A stretch of 25,923 nt of DNA from a virus (IMGVR_UViG_3300047478_000210:1-25923); one strand, 5' to 3'. Counted from the first letter of the stretch, positions 1 to 6,735 are shown. Program-made: numbers and translations. Notes: generated from the sequence alone by a model not told the origin.

Positions 1-654
1 TTCGTTCGTGTTGCCACTGAACAGTTGGGAAAAGTTACCAAAATACTCTTCGGTCATTGCTTGAATTTCTTCAGGCCGCTTGTCCGGATTCTTGGCCGTG
101 ATTCGTTCACGGATAGATTCCATCATCTGCTTGACCGCAGGATGTTCCAGTGCAGGATTGTTCGGCTTCTGGTTGCGTACCGTAAGCTCTTTGAACTTGT
201 TCGGCAGCGACTGGTTGAATCGTTCTCCGATTCGCTTGCCAGCTTGTTCCGTGGTTGCGGTTTGGAGTTGCAACGACAACCCCAGCGCTTGCCGGGTTGA
301 GTGTTGAATCAGATCCATCATCGACTGCATGTCGCCGCCAAGTGCTTTCTGCATCAGTTCCGGAGGAGCCGAACGCAGGAAGTCTTGTCCTTGTGCTGCT
401 TCAAGAATCTTTTGTGGATCAGAGTTGAACAGGGGGCTGGACCAGGGATCAGCGTTTTGGTTCTGCTGATTGGGATCATTCTGCCAAAGGTTGGAGAACG
501 CATCCATGGGGGAATTCTGTGGCTCTTGCTGCTGCTGGCCACCACCAGGCTGCATGGAAGATCCAGGAGTACCAGACGGCTGTTGCTGTTGCTGCGGAGC
601 TTGCTGTTGCGGCTTGGAAGCAAACGGATTCAGATTGGAAAGAAAATTGCTCAT
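1..654 (-). CDS. Gln-rich head-region protein, scaffold candidate (3' end outside window)
   Basis: The reading frame is open from the ATG at 652-654 to the left window edge (218 codons, no stop), so the C-terminus is missing. It starts MSNFLSNLNPFASKPQQQ and residues ~15-50 are low complexity, rich in Gln, Pro, Gly and Ser. The rest is mainly helical and charged, with a region near residues 100-120 (PELMQKALGGDMQSMMDLIQ) and another ending RPEEIQAMTEEYFGNF. It is the third gene after terL, behind the portal and an 82-aa gene. In tailed phages this slot before the major capsid gene often holds the scaffold or head-assembly protein; that is inference from position and composition only. The start lies 3 nt past the stop of the upstream gene, so translation is probably coupled; no strong Shine-Dalgarno is visible. 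It could also be a minor virion protein. Confidence 0.8.
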   Translation of the reverse strand, partial: MSNFLSNLNPFASKPQQQAPQQQQQPSGTPGSSMQPGGGQQQQEPQNSPMDAFSNLWQNDPNQQNQNADPWSSPLFNSDPQKILEAAQGQDFLRSAPPELMQKALGGDMQSMMDLIQHSTRQALGLSLQLQTATTEQAGKRIGERFNQSLPNKFKELTVRNQKPNNPALEHPAVKQMMESIRERITAKNPDKRPEEIQAMTEEYFGNFSQLFSGNTNE

Positions 655-657
655 GAT

Positions 658-906
658 TTATTGACCCAGTTGACTGTTGATGAGATTGTCGAAGTTGCTT
701 TGAGATGCTTGCGCGTTTGAACCTGCTTCGTCTAGAAGTTCTGCCAGTAGAGATACCTTTCCTGAGATTGCTGCGTGTTGACGGATTTTCATGTGATCCT
801 CGGCAGGATCATTGAATTGGAATCCTGCCAGAACATACACATATTCTTTGTGCAGTTCCGCCAGAATGAGCTTTTGGTTGTCACTGAGGTTGAGCGGGTT
901 GGACAT
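658..906 (-). CDS. 82-aa protein of unknown function between portal and Gln-rich gene
   Basis: An 82-residue acidic, mostly helical protein beginning MSNPLNLSDNQKLILAELHK. It has no cysteine and no membrane segment. Its start overlaps the last 26 nt of the portal gene and its stop is 3 nt before the next start, so it sits inside one leftward operon with the terminase and portal genes. The segment FQFNDPAEDHMKIRQHAAISGKVSLLAELLDEAG suggests a short helical bundle. I do not recognise the family. The tight packing between two head genes argues that it is real and virion-related. Confidence 0.75.
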   Translation of the reverse strand: MSNPLNLSDNQKLILAELHKEYVYVLAGFQFNDPAEDHMKIRQHAAISGKVSLLAELLDEAGSNAQASQSNFDNLINSQLGQ

Positions 907-2758
907 TTGCAGAGTTCACTTGGTTGATGTAAGTTTGTTGGGCGGCAGCATCTCGCTTGAAGTCGTCGATCCAAGTTGCACCACCCAGACGCATACCATA
1001 TGCCCAGATGCCGAGCACATCGTATTCTGCTGCTGCCTGCGGATTGGTCATTGCAAACTGCAGCACTTGACCAAACATTTCTGTAGACAGCAGTTTCTCC
1101 ACCGGCATCACACCATCAGCAACTTTGAGTTGCCAAGCAGTGGTGCGTAGATTGGCAGGATCAATTTTGATCGGTTGTTTTGTCTGGCGATTGTACAGTT
1201 CAGTAGGTGGCTGGTACTGCAGCACGTTGGTCTTCAGAATGTGCTTGATCGGCTGCATGAAGCTAGTCTCAACCAGAACTGCCATCATTCGCGGCCGAGC
1301 ATCACTGTTCTGCATCACCTCGCTGAATTCAAACCGCGATTTGTTGCCCTTTTGAAACTGACCCTGTTGTACCCTGTTGATGCCACTGGCAACGTTGGCC
1401 ATTTCAACCACTCGATCGCCGACAGCGAAAATTTCAGCAACACCATCGTCTCTGTACGGCAGCACATGGATGCCGTCAGTGATTGGTTTTCCGTATGCTT
1501 CAGTTTTCACTGCAATCCGAGAGACAGAATCAACCCTGTCAATGTCGCTTTTGTTGATTCTGCTGGGATCGTAGATGATGCGGTCGTAAACTTTGCGCCG
1601 TTGAGATGCAATGCCGGAAATGTACAGACCAGTAGCAATCTGTTGGTACGGAATTGCATTGTCCGCTACCGACTTGGTCTGATATCCTTGTCCATCCTCA
1701 ATCAGCTGACCAACAATGATTGGCAGCATGTTGTGCGCGTTGGACATGCGTTCTGCGTAGATGACGACAGTACGGTTGACAACGACAAACTTGTAGATTG
1801 CCGGTACACCGCCGTGGGAAGTTGCAATTCCCATCTCTCGCGGGATGACTCGCGCGTACAGGGTAGTGACTTCATACATGCTGGAATATCGGATTTTCTC
1901 TTCCGTCTCCAGCCGCGCCCAAGACAGCCAATTGAATCCGCCAGATCCGTCGGTGAGAAATACATCCGGATTGATTTGCGGCACGTAGAATGCATTGCTG
2001 CCACCAGGTGCAGTGGTGAACGAACAGTTTCCAGACTCGAAAGCCTTGGTACTGTTCATTGTGTTTTCAGCATCCAATTCCAGGAACAGATTCTTAAGCT
2101 GAATCTTGCTCATCAGTTCTGTATATCCTGCAAAATCTCCCTTGGTGTGAATCTCGCACGGCAGAACTCGAGTGTCCAGGATCAGATTGTACGGATCCAG
2201 ACGACGAATCTGGTTGCCCTGGTATGCTGTCTCAACTGGTACACCATTCAGCAGGTCTTTGGCAGGTTGATTGGTGACTGTATACACCTTCTTCCGCTTC
2301 CAGGCAACTTCCACTGCCATCAAATTGTATTTTGCTCCATCGCGGAACGCCATACCAAGATGTCGTGCCCATTGGAATTCGACAGCACTCTCGCCGAATA
2401 TGGTGTCAACTTGCAGTGCCAGCGGCTCCACTTCTGGCTTCGACACCACTGGAAAGATAGGGTAGCTGCTGAGATACAGGTCGGAAAAGTACGCTACAGT
2501 GGTCTCTACTTGTGGCCCGACAACGGGTACAATGGGATTTTGTATTTTGGTGGCCACTCCGTTGTCATTGGACTGCTTGGCAACCGCTTGCTCCGCACTT
2601 CTGTCCTGCTGTTCCCGGTAGTATGCCAAATCTCGCTTCAGCAGCTGATGACGCAGTGTGTATCCTGTACCCAGATTGGACAGTACATTGTTGAGATACG
2701 TCACAACAGCAGTTTGTGCATTCTGCGGCAACGACAGGGGAGTTGATCCGGTAGCCAT
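881..2758 (-). CDS. Portal protein
   Basis: A 625-residue protein directly downstream of terL, the canonical portal position. Portals form the dodecameric ring at one capsid vertex through which the terminase pumps DNA. Visible support: the length fits a large portal subunit. The N-terminal part (LLKRDLAYYREQQDRSAEQA) resembles the start of portal wing domains. The middle has mixed beta and helical segments. A basic stretch, GINRVQQGQFQKGNKSRFEF near residues 460-485, is followed by helices as in the stem/crown part. The C-terminus has AMTNPQAAAEYDVLGIWAYG and a Gln/Pro tail. The start has a good ribosome site (AAAGGAAAC, 7 nt upstream). The call rests on synteny and general form rather than an exact motif. 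A 523-codon open frame runs antisense through this gene and is treated as a shadow. Confidence 0.8.
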   Translation of the reverse strand: MATGSTPLSLPQNAQTAVVTYLNNVLSNLGTGYTLRHQLLKRDLAYYREQQDRSAEQAVAKQSNDNGVATKIQNPIVPVVGPQVETTVAYFSDLYLSSYPIFPVVSKPEVEPLALQVDTIFGESAVEFQWARHLGMAFRDGAKYNLMAVEVAWKRKKVYTVTNQPAKDLLNGVPVETAYQGNQIRRLDPYNLILDTRVLPCEIHTKGDFAGYTELMSKIQLKNLFLELDAENTMNSTKAFESGNCSFTTAPGGSNAFYVPQINPDVFLTDGSGGFNWLSWARLETEEKIRYSSMYEVTTLYARVIPREMGIATSHGGVPAIYKFVVVNRTVVIYAERMSNAHNMLPIIVGQLIEDGQGYQTKSVADNAIPYQQIATGLYISGIASQRRKVYDRIIYDPSRINKSDIDRVDSVSRIAVKTEAYGKPITDGIHVLPYRDDGVAEIFAVGDRVVEMANVASGINRVQQGQFQKGNKSRFEFSEVMQNSDARPRMMAVLVETSFMQPIKHILKTNVLQYQPPTELYNRQTKQPIKIDPANLRTTAWQLKVADGVMPVEKLLSTEMFGQVLQFAMTNPQAAAEYDVLGIWAYGMRLGGATWIDDFKRDAAAQQTYINQVNSANVQPAQPQ

Positions 2759-2772
2759 TTGGATTGTTTCCT

Positions 2773-4260
2773 TTAGAACGGAAGTGCTAGGTCTGCTTCG
2801 TGAGAAGAAGAGGAGTGATCTGCCAGCATGTCAATTGCGATGAGTATTTCCCACTTGAACTTGACGATGACCTTCTGCATGTACGCTGCGATGTCAAGAA
2901 CGTCATCTTTGTTCTTGGTTTTCAGCGGGTCATAATACACAGCTTCGTGCAGCAGTTCTGTACGGGCATCCTGGTGCACCCAGACACGTTCAATTGCTGC
3001 TGTCATTTGTTTAAACAGCTGCAAGATACGTGAGGACTTAGACTCTCCTTCTGGATTTATCAGCAATACCTTGATGCTGTTGGTCAGTCCGAGCTGTGCC
3101 AGCCTCAGATCCATCCAGAATTTCAATGTACTCTGATATGCCACGTCCTCGATGACAATTGCTGACAGCCCGTACTTCGCTGCCAAGCTGATTGCTTCAT
3201 TTATTGTTTGCCCGGGATTGAATTTGCCGGCCCTGACTTCTCGCAGCACTGGTTCTGTGTCGTATACCAACATAGCGCCAATTGCCACATTGTCCGATTT
3301 CTTTTTAGCTGCGCTTGGATCAATGATGACAGCTCCAGCTGATGCAAATTGCGGCTTGTGTGGATCGTCTCGCCAGATGTTGACTTTGGAAAAATCCAGA
3401 CCGGACCTGCTACCTGCGACATCATCATTCATCACCTCTGAAAAGAAGATTTCCGGGTGCCCCATGTCCATGTCGTGTGACAGCTCGTCCAGAATGGCAT
3501 CTACACTCTGCAGTTCCGGCCAAATGGATTCACCGTCATCAAGAATTGCACCAGTAACGAAGCTGGTCCACATGCTGTTGTGTTCCAGTTTCTTCAAAAT
3601 CGTGCCTTCGTAGGGATATTTGTTGCCTACAAAGATTGTCAAACAGTTGATTTTATCCGCTGCCTTGAGCAGAGTTGCCATCATCCACTGGAGAACACTG
3701 TCTGCTTCAGTTTGGCTCTTGGCCTGTTCTCTGGATTGCATGTCATCCATGATGATTACATCAGGACGAACGTATTTGATGTTCAATCCTCGCGGTGAGC
3801 CACCTTGGCCCAGTCCTGCAAGAATGATTGGCCTACCTCTGAATGTGAACTTCTTCAGCTCTTGTCTTTCCATCTCTGCTGTCATTCTCCAGTCGCCAAA
3901 TACTCGGAGAAAGTTGATGCTGTTCATTACATCGCATACGTCAGCGATGAAGTTTTCAGCCAGCGGATGGGTGTTGCAAACAATCAGTATGAACTTCCTG
4001 TGTGTAAACAGGATGATCCAGATGACTAGCAGCTTCAACAACACTGTCTTGCCGAATCCGCGCGGAATGCCTATTGCGAATCTTGCAATTCCTGTTGTTT
4101 TCTTCGCTGCTTCAGTGAGCATCTGCCAGATGGCATGAAAAACGGGCGGAAACATGAACTTGAACATATCCGGCACACAGAACATGCCGAGAAAGTTCAG
4201 ATTGTTCTCGCAGTAGTTTACTGCCTCTTCCCGTTGGACACTTGTGTCTAGACTGCTCAC
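2773..4260 (-). CDS. terL: Terminase large subunit (packaging ATPase and nuclease)
   Basis: The DNA-packaging motor: an N-terminal ATPase drives DNA into the prohead and a C-terminal RNase H-like nuclease cuts the concatemer. Walker A is GIPRGFGKT at residues 64-72, with the Arg-containing P-loop common in phage terminases. Walker B is VIIMDD at 168-173. Candidate nuclease acidic residues are D314 in VIIDPSAAKK, E371/D372 in IVIEDVAY, and D452-D456 in KDDVLDIA. The length of 495 aa is normal for the family. The start overlaps the terS stop by 4 nt (ATGA), which indicates translational coupling; the portal follows 14 nt downstream. The three acidic sites and both nucleotide motifs are intact, so the enzyme should be active. 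Confidence 0.95.
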   Translation of the reverse strand: MSSLDTSVQREEAVNYCENNLNFLGMFCVPDMFKFMFPPVFHAIWQMLTEAAKKTTGIARFAIGIPRGFGKTVLLKLLVIWIILFTHRKFILIVCNTHPLAENFIADVCDVMNSINFLRVFGDWRMTAEMERQELKKFTFRGRPIILAGLGQGGSPRGLNIKYVRPDVIIMDDMQSREQAKSQTEADSVLQWMMATLLKAADKINCLTIFVGNKYPYEGTILKKLEHNSMWTSFVTGAILDDGESIWPELQSVDAILDELSHDMDMGHPEIFFSEVMNDDVAGSRSGLDFSKVNIWRDDPHKPQFASAGAVIIDPSAAKKKSDNVAIGAMLVYDTEPVLREVRAGKFNPGQTINEAISLAAKYGLSAIVIEDVAYQSTLKFWMDLRLAQLGLTNSIKVLLINPEGESKSSRILQLFKQMTAAIERVWVHQDARTELLHEAVYYDPLKTKNKDDVLDIAAYMQKVIVKFKWEILIAIDMLADHSSSSHEADLALPF

Positions 4261-4814
4261 AGCGATTCCAGCAGAGACACAGTGTCAGGAGCAATGAGAT
4301 GTTTGAGATGGCTGGTATCTTCCAGCAGCTCTACTGTCTTCTGCTGTTCCGCTTTGCGCCTGACCAGCAAATCTTCTACCGTTTTTGCTTGCATCGTCAG
4401 CATCGACCGGCCGGCTACTTCGATCACCTGATTGTTGCTTGTCACTTTGATTGCCACCCTCGCCACTTCTGGCAGTTCCAGTGTCACAATTGTTGCCGGC
4501 GCTGCAGCCGCATTGGCCGCTTCCGACCGCCGTTTAGCACCATTCAGTACCTTAAACACTGCCAGTGCTTTCATTGGATCAGTTACTGTATCCAGCAGTC
4601 TGCCTACCTTCTGCAGACTCCTGTCCTCCATACTATCCAACGTCACATCATGCTCTACATGATTGACAGCTCTGCGTCCCAGACCTTCTTTGATCTGATC
4701 TTCGTGTTCCGCTGCTATCTGACTGACGTAACTGGCTTCGACCCCCACTGCGGCCGCTACATTTACCGGCTTCACTCCGGCTGCCAACAGTTGGATAATT
4801 CGCTCTTTGCTCAT
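4257..4814 (-). CDS. terS: Terminase small subunit
   Basis: A 185-residue protein just upstream of, and overlapping by 4 nt, the large terminase gene. Residues ~3-33 (ERIIQLLAAGVKPVNVAAAV then GVEASYVSQI) form the helix-turn-helix typical of small terminases that recognise the packaging site. A helical, oligomerising middle follows with an Ala-rich linker around residues 95-110. Then comes a Val-rich segment (TIVTLELPEVARVAIKV) that could form the C-terminal beta barrel contacting TerL. It is the first gene of the leftward packaging operon. AGGAG is present upstream but about 17 nt from the ATG, so initiation may be modest. The operon promoter must lie in the repeat-rich region to the right; no convincing -35/-10 pair was found. 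Confidence 0.88.
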   Translation of the reverse strand: MSKERIIQLLAAGVKPVNVAAAVGVEASYVSQIAAEHEDQIKEGLGRRAVNHVEHDVTLDSMEDRSLQKVGRLLDTVTDPMKALAVFKVLNGAKRRSEAANAAAAPATIVTLELPEVARVAIKVTSNNQVIEVAGRSMLTMQAKTVEDLLVRRKAEQQKTVELLEDTSHLKHLIAPDTVSLLESL

Positions 4815-4849
4815 GGTATCTACTCTACTCTCTCCTGCTCTGTTTCTGA

Positions 4850-4863
4850 CACATAGTAATGTG
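4850..4863. other. Hairpin with AGTA loop upstream of terS
   Basis: CACAT-AGTA-ATGTG, a perfect 5-bp stem with a 4-nt loop, 36 nt upstream of the terS start. The loop sequence recurs in three other hairpins of the non-coding hub. Confidence 0.6.
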
Positions 4864-5107
4864 GCGGCCGAAAGTATTTTGATATTGTGTGGTTGGAATT
4901 GGCTGTTGGTGGAGGATAGATTGAAAAATTTAGAAATTTTGGAGAGATGCTATAGGTATGTGCCCAGGCCCAAACGCGAAAAAGAGTCCCCACCCCCGTC
5001 AACGAAAGAGCGAAGCGAATGAGTCATCGTCAAACTGGATAGCGAACGAAGTGAGCAGCGTAGCGATAGCGAAGCAGAGAGAGCGGAGCGAACGATCAAC
5101 TGTCTAG

Positions 5108-5127
5108 CTGCATGGCGCAGCACATCA
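5108..5127. repeat. 20-bp repeat, copy 1 (18 of 20 identical to copies 2 and 3)
   Basis: CTGCATGGCGCAGCACATCA. It contains the small inverted repeat CTGC...GCAG and differs from the other two copies at two positions. It is preceded by ATCAACTG, as is copy 3. Confidence 0.75.
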
Positions 5128-5164
5128 GTGAACGAACGAAGTGAGTGAGCGAGAAACAAACTGA

Positions 5165-5184
5165 CTGCGTGGCGCAGCACACCA
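5165..5184. repeat. 20-bp repeat, copy 2
   Basis: CTGCGTGGCGCAGCACACCA, identical to copy 3 at 6716-6735. CTGCG-TGG-CGCAG can form a 5-bp stem with a 3-nt loop. It lies between two GAACGAAGTGAG-type repeats. Confidence 0.8.
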
Positions 5185-5203
5185 ACGTAGCGCAGGAGCG
5201 TGC

Positions 5204-5232
5204 ATGTATTGAATCGTTCAGATTCAATACAT
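5204..5232. other. Perfect 12-bp hairpin
   Basis: Arms 5204-5215 (ATGTATTGAATC) and 5221-5232 (GATTCAATACAT) are exact reverse complements around a 5-nt loop, GTTCA. No T-run follows on either strand, so it is not a standard terminator. A GCGAGAAGCGAAGTG repeat follows directly. Confidence 0.85.
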
Positions 5233-5265
5233 CAGCGAGAAGCGAAGTGTTGTCCGACTAGCCAT

Positions 5266-5281
5266 CAGAGCAGTAGCTCTG
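5266..5281. other. Hairpin with AGTA loop
   Basis: CAGAGC-AGTA-GCTCTG, a perfect 6-bp stem. It shares the 12-bp core GAGCAGTAGCTC with the hairpin at 6654-6669 and is followed by GTGAGCGAGAGCGGAG. Confidence 0.75.
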
Positions 5282-5298
5282 CTGTGAGCGAGAGCGGA

Positions 5299-5352
5299 GA
5301 TATTCGCGGCTAATAGCCTAATGTACTCATTAGGGTATTAGACGTGAATATC
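5299..5352. other. Long 25-bp hairpin with TACT loop
   Basis: Arms 5299-5323 and 5328-5352 are 25 nt each and complementary at 22 positions; one of the three mismatches is a G-U wobble in plus-strand RNA. The loop is TACT, i.e. AGTA when read on the minus strand. No T-run follows. It is followed by GTAGCGGAGCGAAC. This is the most stable structure in the hub. Confidence 0.85.
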
Positions 5353-5437
5353 GTAGCGGAGCGAACATTCGTCTGTCTGTTATAGCGAGCGAAGCGAGCG
5401 GAGAAATTGTAACAAAATGTAACAGCAAGTAGACAAC

Positions 5438-5468
5438 AAAAAGCCCAGCACTGTGAAAGCTGCTGGGC
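5438..5468 (-). terminator. Rho-independent terminator of the 219-aa/49-aa unit
   Basis: Read on the minus strand: GCCCAGCA, a 10-nt loop, TGCTGGGC, then TTTTTGTTG. It is a perfect 8-bp GC-rich stem with a U-run, starting 8 nt after the stop of the 49-aa gene, and it separates this unit from the terS operon. Confidence 0.9.
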
Positions 5469-5476
5469 GGCGGAAG

Positions 5477-5626
5477 TTAGCAGTATGCGATGCGGAAGAC
5501 AGCACGGAATGTGCGTCTGTCTCTCTTGCCCCATCTGCGCCAGTGGTAGCGGACAGCCCAGTGCAGTCCGTGCACTGCGATATCGCTAGCCACTCGCTCG
5601 GTTAGCGGAAAGTCAACTGAGCCCAT
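5477..5626 (-). CDS. 49-aa Arg/Trp-rich small protein, coupled to the 219-aa gene
   Basis: A 50-codon frame whose ATG overlaps the stop of the 219-aa gene as TGATG, the usual sign of translational re-initiation. The protein begins MGSVDFPLTERVASDIAVHG. It continues with a strongly basic, aromatic half containing HWAVRYHWRRWGKRDRR and ends FRIAYC. The stop is followed within 8 nt by the terminator, so the gene fills the whole space left in this transcript. I do not recognise the family. Its charge suggests nucleic-acid or membrane contact, which is inference only. The tight fit between overlap and terminator is the main reason to believe it. Confidence 0.65.
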   Translation of the reverse strand: MGSVDFPLTERVASDIAVHGLHWAVRYHWRRWGKRDRRTFRAVFRIAYC

Positions 5627-6285
5627 CAGATTTCACCATCAGCGGCGAACGCCAGCGTTTGCTGTGCCTTCAAGCTGGCGATACGGTTACGCAAGCGCGC
5701 GGCCATCTGCTTCAAGATGGTGTGCTCTTGATCTACCTCTGCGTCCAGTCGGCGAAGCAAAGCGGTGCATTCTTCCTCATTGAACTCGATCACCGGCGCT
5801 GCCAGTTTGGCAAAGCCATTGTCTCGGTACAGCTTGATTGCGCCCGGACGCTTGGATTCATCAGCGGCCTGAATCTTGCCCATCAGCGTGGAAGTGTCGA
5901 ACCAGGAAACAATGCTGGCATTGTTCAGCCGGCCACCTTCGGCGCGCTTCGCTGCATACATCAGCAGCGAGTCAACAGAGAACAAAGCGGCAGGCACTTC
6001 TGACAATTGCGGGTTGTCAGTCCACAGCGAATCGAACTGATCGCGAGCGATCTTGTACAGCGTGTCCAGCACAAGAGAGGTGAACGCGGACGGAACCGAC
6101 GGCACAGACAGTTCCTGCATCACGATCCAGCGTGAGCGATCCTTCTCCGGGATCGGATTCTTCTCGGTGCTGTTGCGGCGGCATTGCAGGATGACGCGGT
6201 GAGTCGTTGCCAGTTCCTTATCGGTGATGGCGGGCGCGACGGTGGAAACGGGAACCATGGTGACAGTAGCTTCGGTGGTAGACAT
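5626..6285 (-). CDS. 219-aa protein of unknown function, separate leftward transcript
   Basis: A soluble 219-residue protein. It has a flexible Thr/Val/Ala-rich N-terminus (MSTTEATVTMVPVSTVAPA) and a central alpha/beta part (DRSRWIVMQELSVPSVPSAF ... FSVDSLLMYAAKRAEGG ... IVSWFDTSTLMGKIQAADE). The helical C-terminus at ~165-210 could form a coiled coil (CTALLRRLDAEVDQEHTILK). The start has AGGAG 9 nt upstream. It has its own promoter region (6300-6480) and its own terminator with a single small partner gene, so it is expressed apart from the head genes. By eye its codons are more GC-ending than the small early genes, as in the 235-aa gene at 15695, which hints at high expression. I do not recognise the family; size and separate expression would suit an abundant early DNA- or RNA-interacting protein, but this is a guess. 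Confidence 0.85.
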   Translation of the reverse strand: MSTTEATVTMVPVSTVAPAITDKELATTHRVILQCRRNSTEKNPIPEKDRSRWIVMQELSVPSVPSAFTSLVLDTLYKIARDQFDSLWTDNPQLSEVPAALFSVDSLLMYAAKRAEGGRLNNASIVSWFDTSTLMGKIQAADESKRPGAIKLYRDNGFAKLAAPVIEFNEEECTALLRRLDAEVDQEHTILKQMAARLRNRIASLKAQQTLAFAADGEI

Positions 6286-6335
6286 TTCGAGTAACTCCTA
6301 GTTGGTTGAACGGGCACAGCGCCCATCTATATAGT

Positions 6336-6352
6336 AGCAAGCGGTGTGCCAG
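6336..6352 (-). promoter_or_regulatory. Sigma-54-like promoter upstream of the 219-aa gene
   Basis: Minus-strand sequence CTGGCACACCGCTTGCT matches the sigma-54 -24/-12 consensus (TGGCAC-N5-TTGCW, GG-N10-GC) with the exact spacing. It would give a leader of about 40 nt before the ATG at 6285. A weaker sigma-70 reading overlaps it (TACTAT as -10). No activator site was identified. Confidence 0.45.
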
Positions 6353-6463
6353 GATAAACAGGTGGTTTTAGTGGTGAAAACAACGGATAACAGGGAGTTA
6401 TTCTCAGCAGTGAGAAACCTGCATTCCCAATTCCGAGAAGTGGGAAAGGTGGTTATATATTGT

Positions 6464-6480
6464 CTGGCATGAAAATTGCA
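6464..6480 (+). promoter_or_regulatory. Second sigma-54-like element, facing right
   Basis: CTGGCATGAAAATTGCA has the same GG-N10-GC spacing and lacks only the C of TGGCAC. It faces the opposite way from the element at 6336-6352, 111 nt away. No coding gene lies within 1.4 kb downstream, so a transcript from here would be non-coding or a primer. Confidence 0.35.
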
Positions 6481-6653
6481 CTGTCCCATTCAAGGCCTCG
6501 TGTATTCATTATGTGAGCGAAGCGAACCTGACTATTCGTCTACCGAAGGGGACGAATCAAGAGCAAAGGCTGTGCCAAACAACAGGAGGTGGAACTGGCG
6601 GGTAGCCATGAGTAATGTCAGCACGCAGCGAAGCGGTTCAACTCACTGACTAT

Positions 6654-6669
6654 ACGAGCAGTAGCTCGT
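6654..6669. other. Hairpin with AGTA loop
   Basis: ACGAGC-AGTA-GCTCGT, a perfect 6-bp stem. CACTG/CAGTG flank it and can extend the stem across a bulge. A GGAACGAAGTGACGAATGAA repeat follows at 6681-6700. Confidence 0.75.
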
Positions 6670-6715
6670 CAGTGAATGATGGAACGAAGTGACGAATGAA
6701 CTATCAACTGACATA

Positions 6716-6735
6716 CTGCGTGGCGCAGCACACCA
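6716..6735. repeat. 20-bp repeat, copy 3
   Basis: CTGCGTGGCGCAGCACACCA, identical to 5165-5184 although 1.5 kb away across the 219-aa gene. It is followed directly by the small hairpin ACCAC-GAA-GTGGT. Confidence 0.8.

Larger units (their letters stand above)
4815..5437. other. Non-coding hub I: hairpins and GAGCGNAGCGA repeats upstream of terS
   Basis: No credible gene in 620 nt on either strand. 4860-4980 is AT-rich leader sequence. From about 5000 the sequence is built from variants of GAGCGAAGCGAAC and GAACGAAGTGAGC (5008-5019, 5042-5060, 5081-5094, 5134-5145, 5234-5248, 5284-5299, 5353-5366, 5385-5403). Between them lie perfect or near-perfect hairpins (4850-4863, 5204-5232, 5266-5281, 5299-5352) and two copies of a 20-bp element. 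It is bounded on the right by the minus-strand terminator at 5438. The terS operon promoter should be here, but no sigma-70-like pair is convincing on the minus strand. Confidence 0.8.

Noticed and set aside
1175-2746. 523-codon open frame on the plus strand
   Set aside because: It runs antisense to the well-supported portal gene, has no ribosome site and encodes an unlikely His/Cys-rich sequence. Long antisense frames arise from codon bias of the real gene.
4974-5002. Minus-strand promoter based on TTGACG (4997-5002)
   Set aside because: No -10-like hexamer at 15-19 nt; the position expected for it reads TCGCGT.
4980-5437. CRISPR-like array
   Set aside because: The repeats are short, degenerate and irregularly spaced, with no constant spacer length and no cas genes.
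6609-6650. 13-codon frame beginning ATGAGTAATGTC after an AGGAGGTGG sequence
   Set aside because: AGGAGG is about 18 nt from the ATG, too far, and the peptide consists of the repeat sequence. Noted as a possible leader peptide only.
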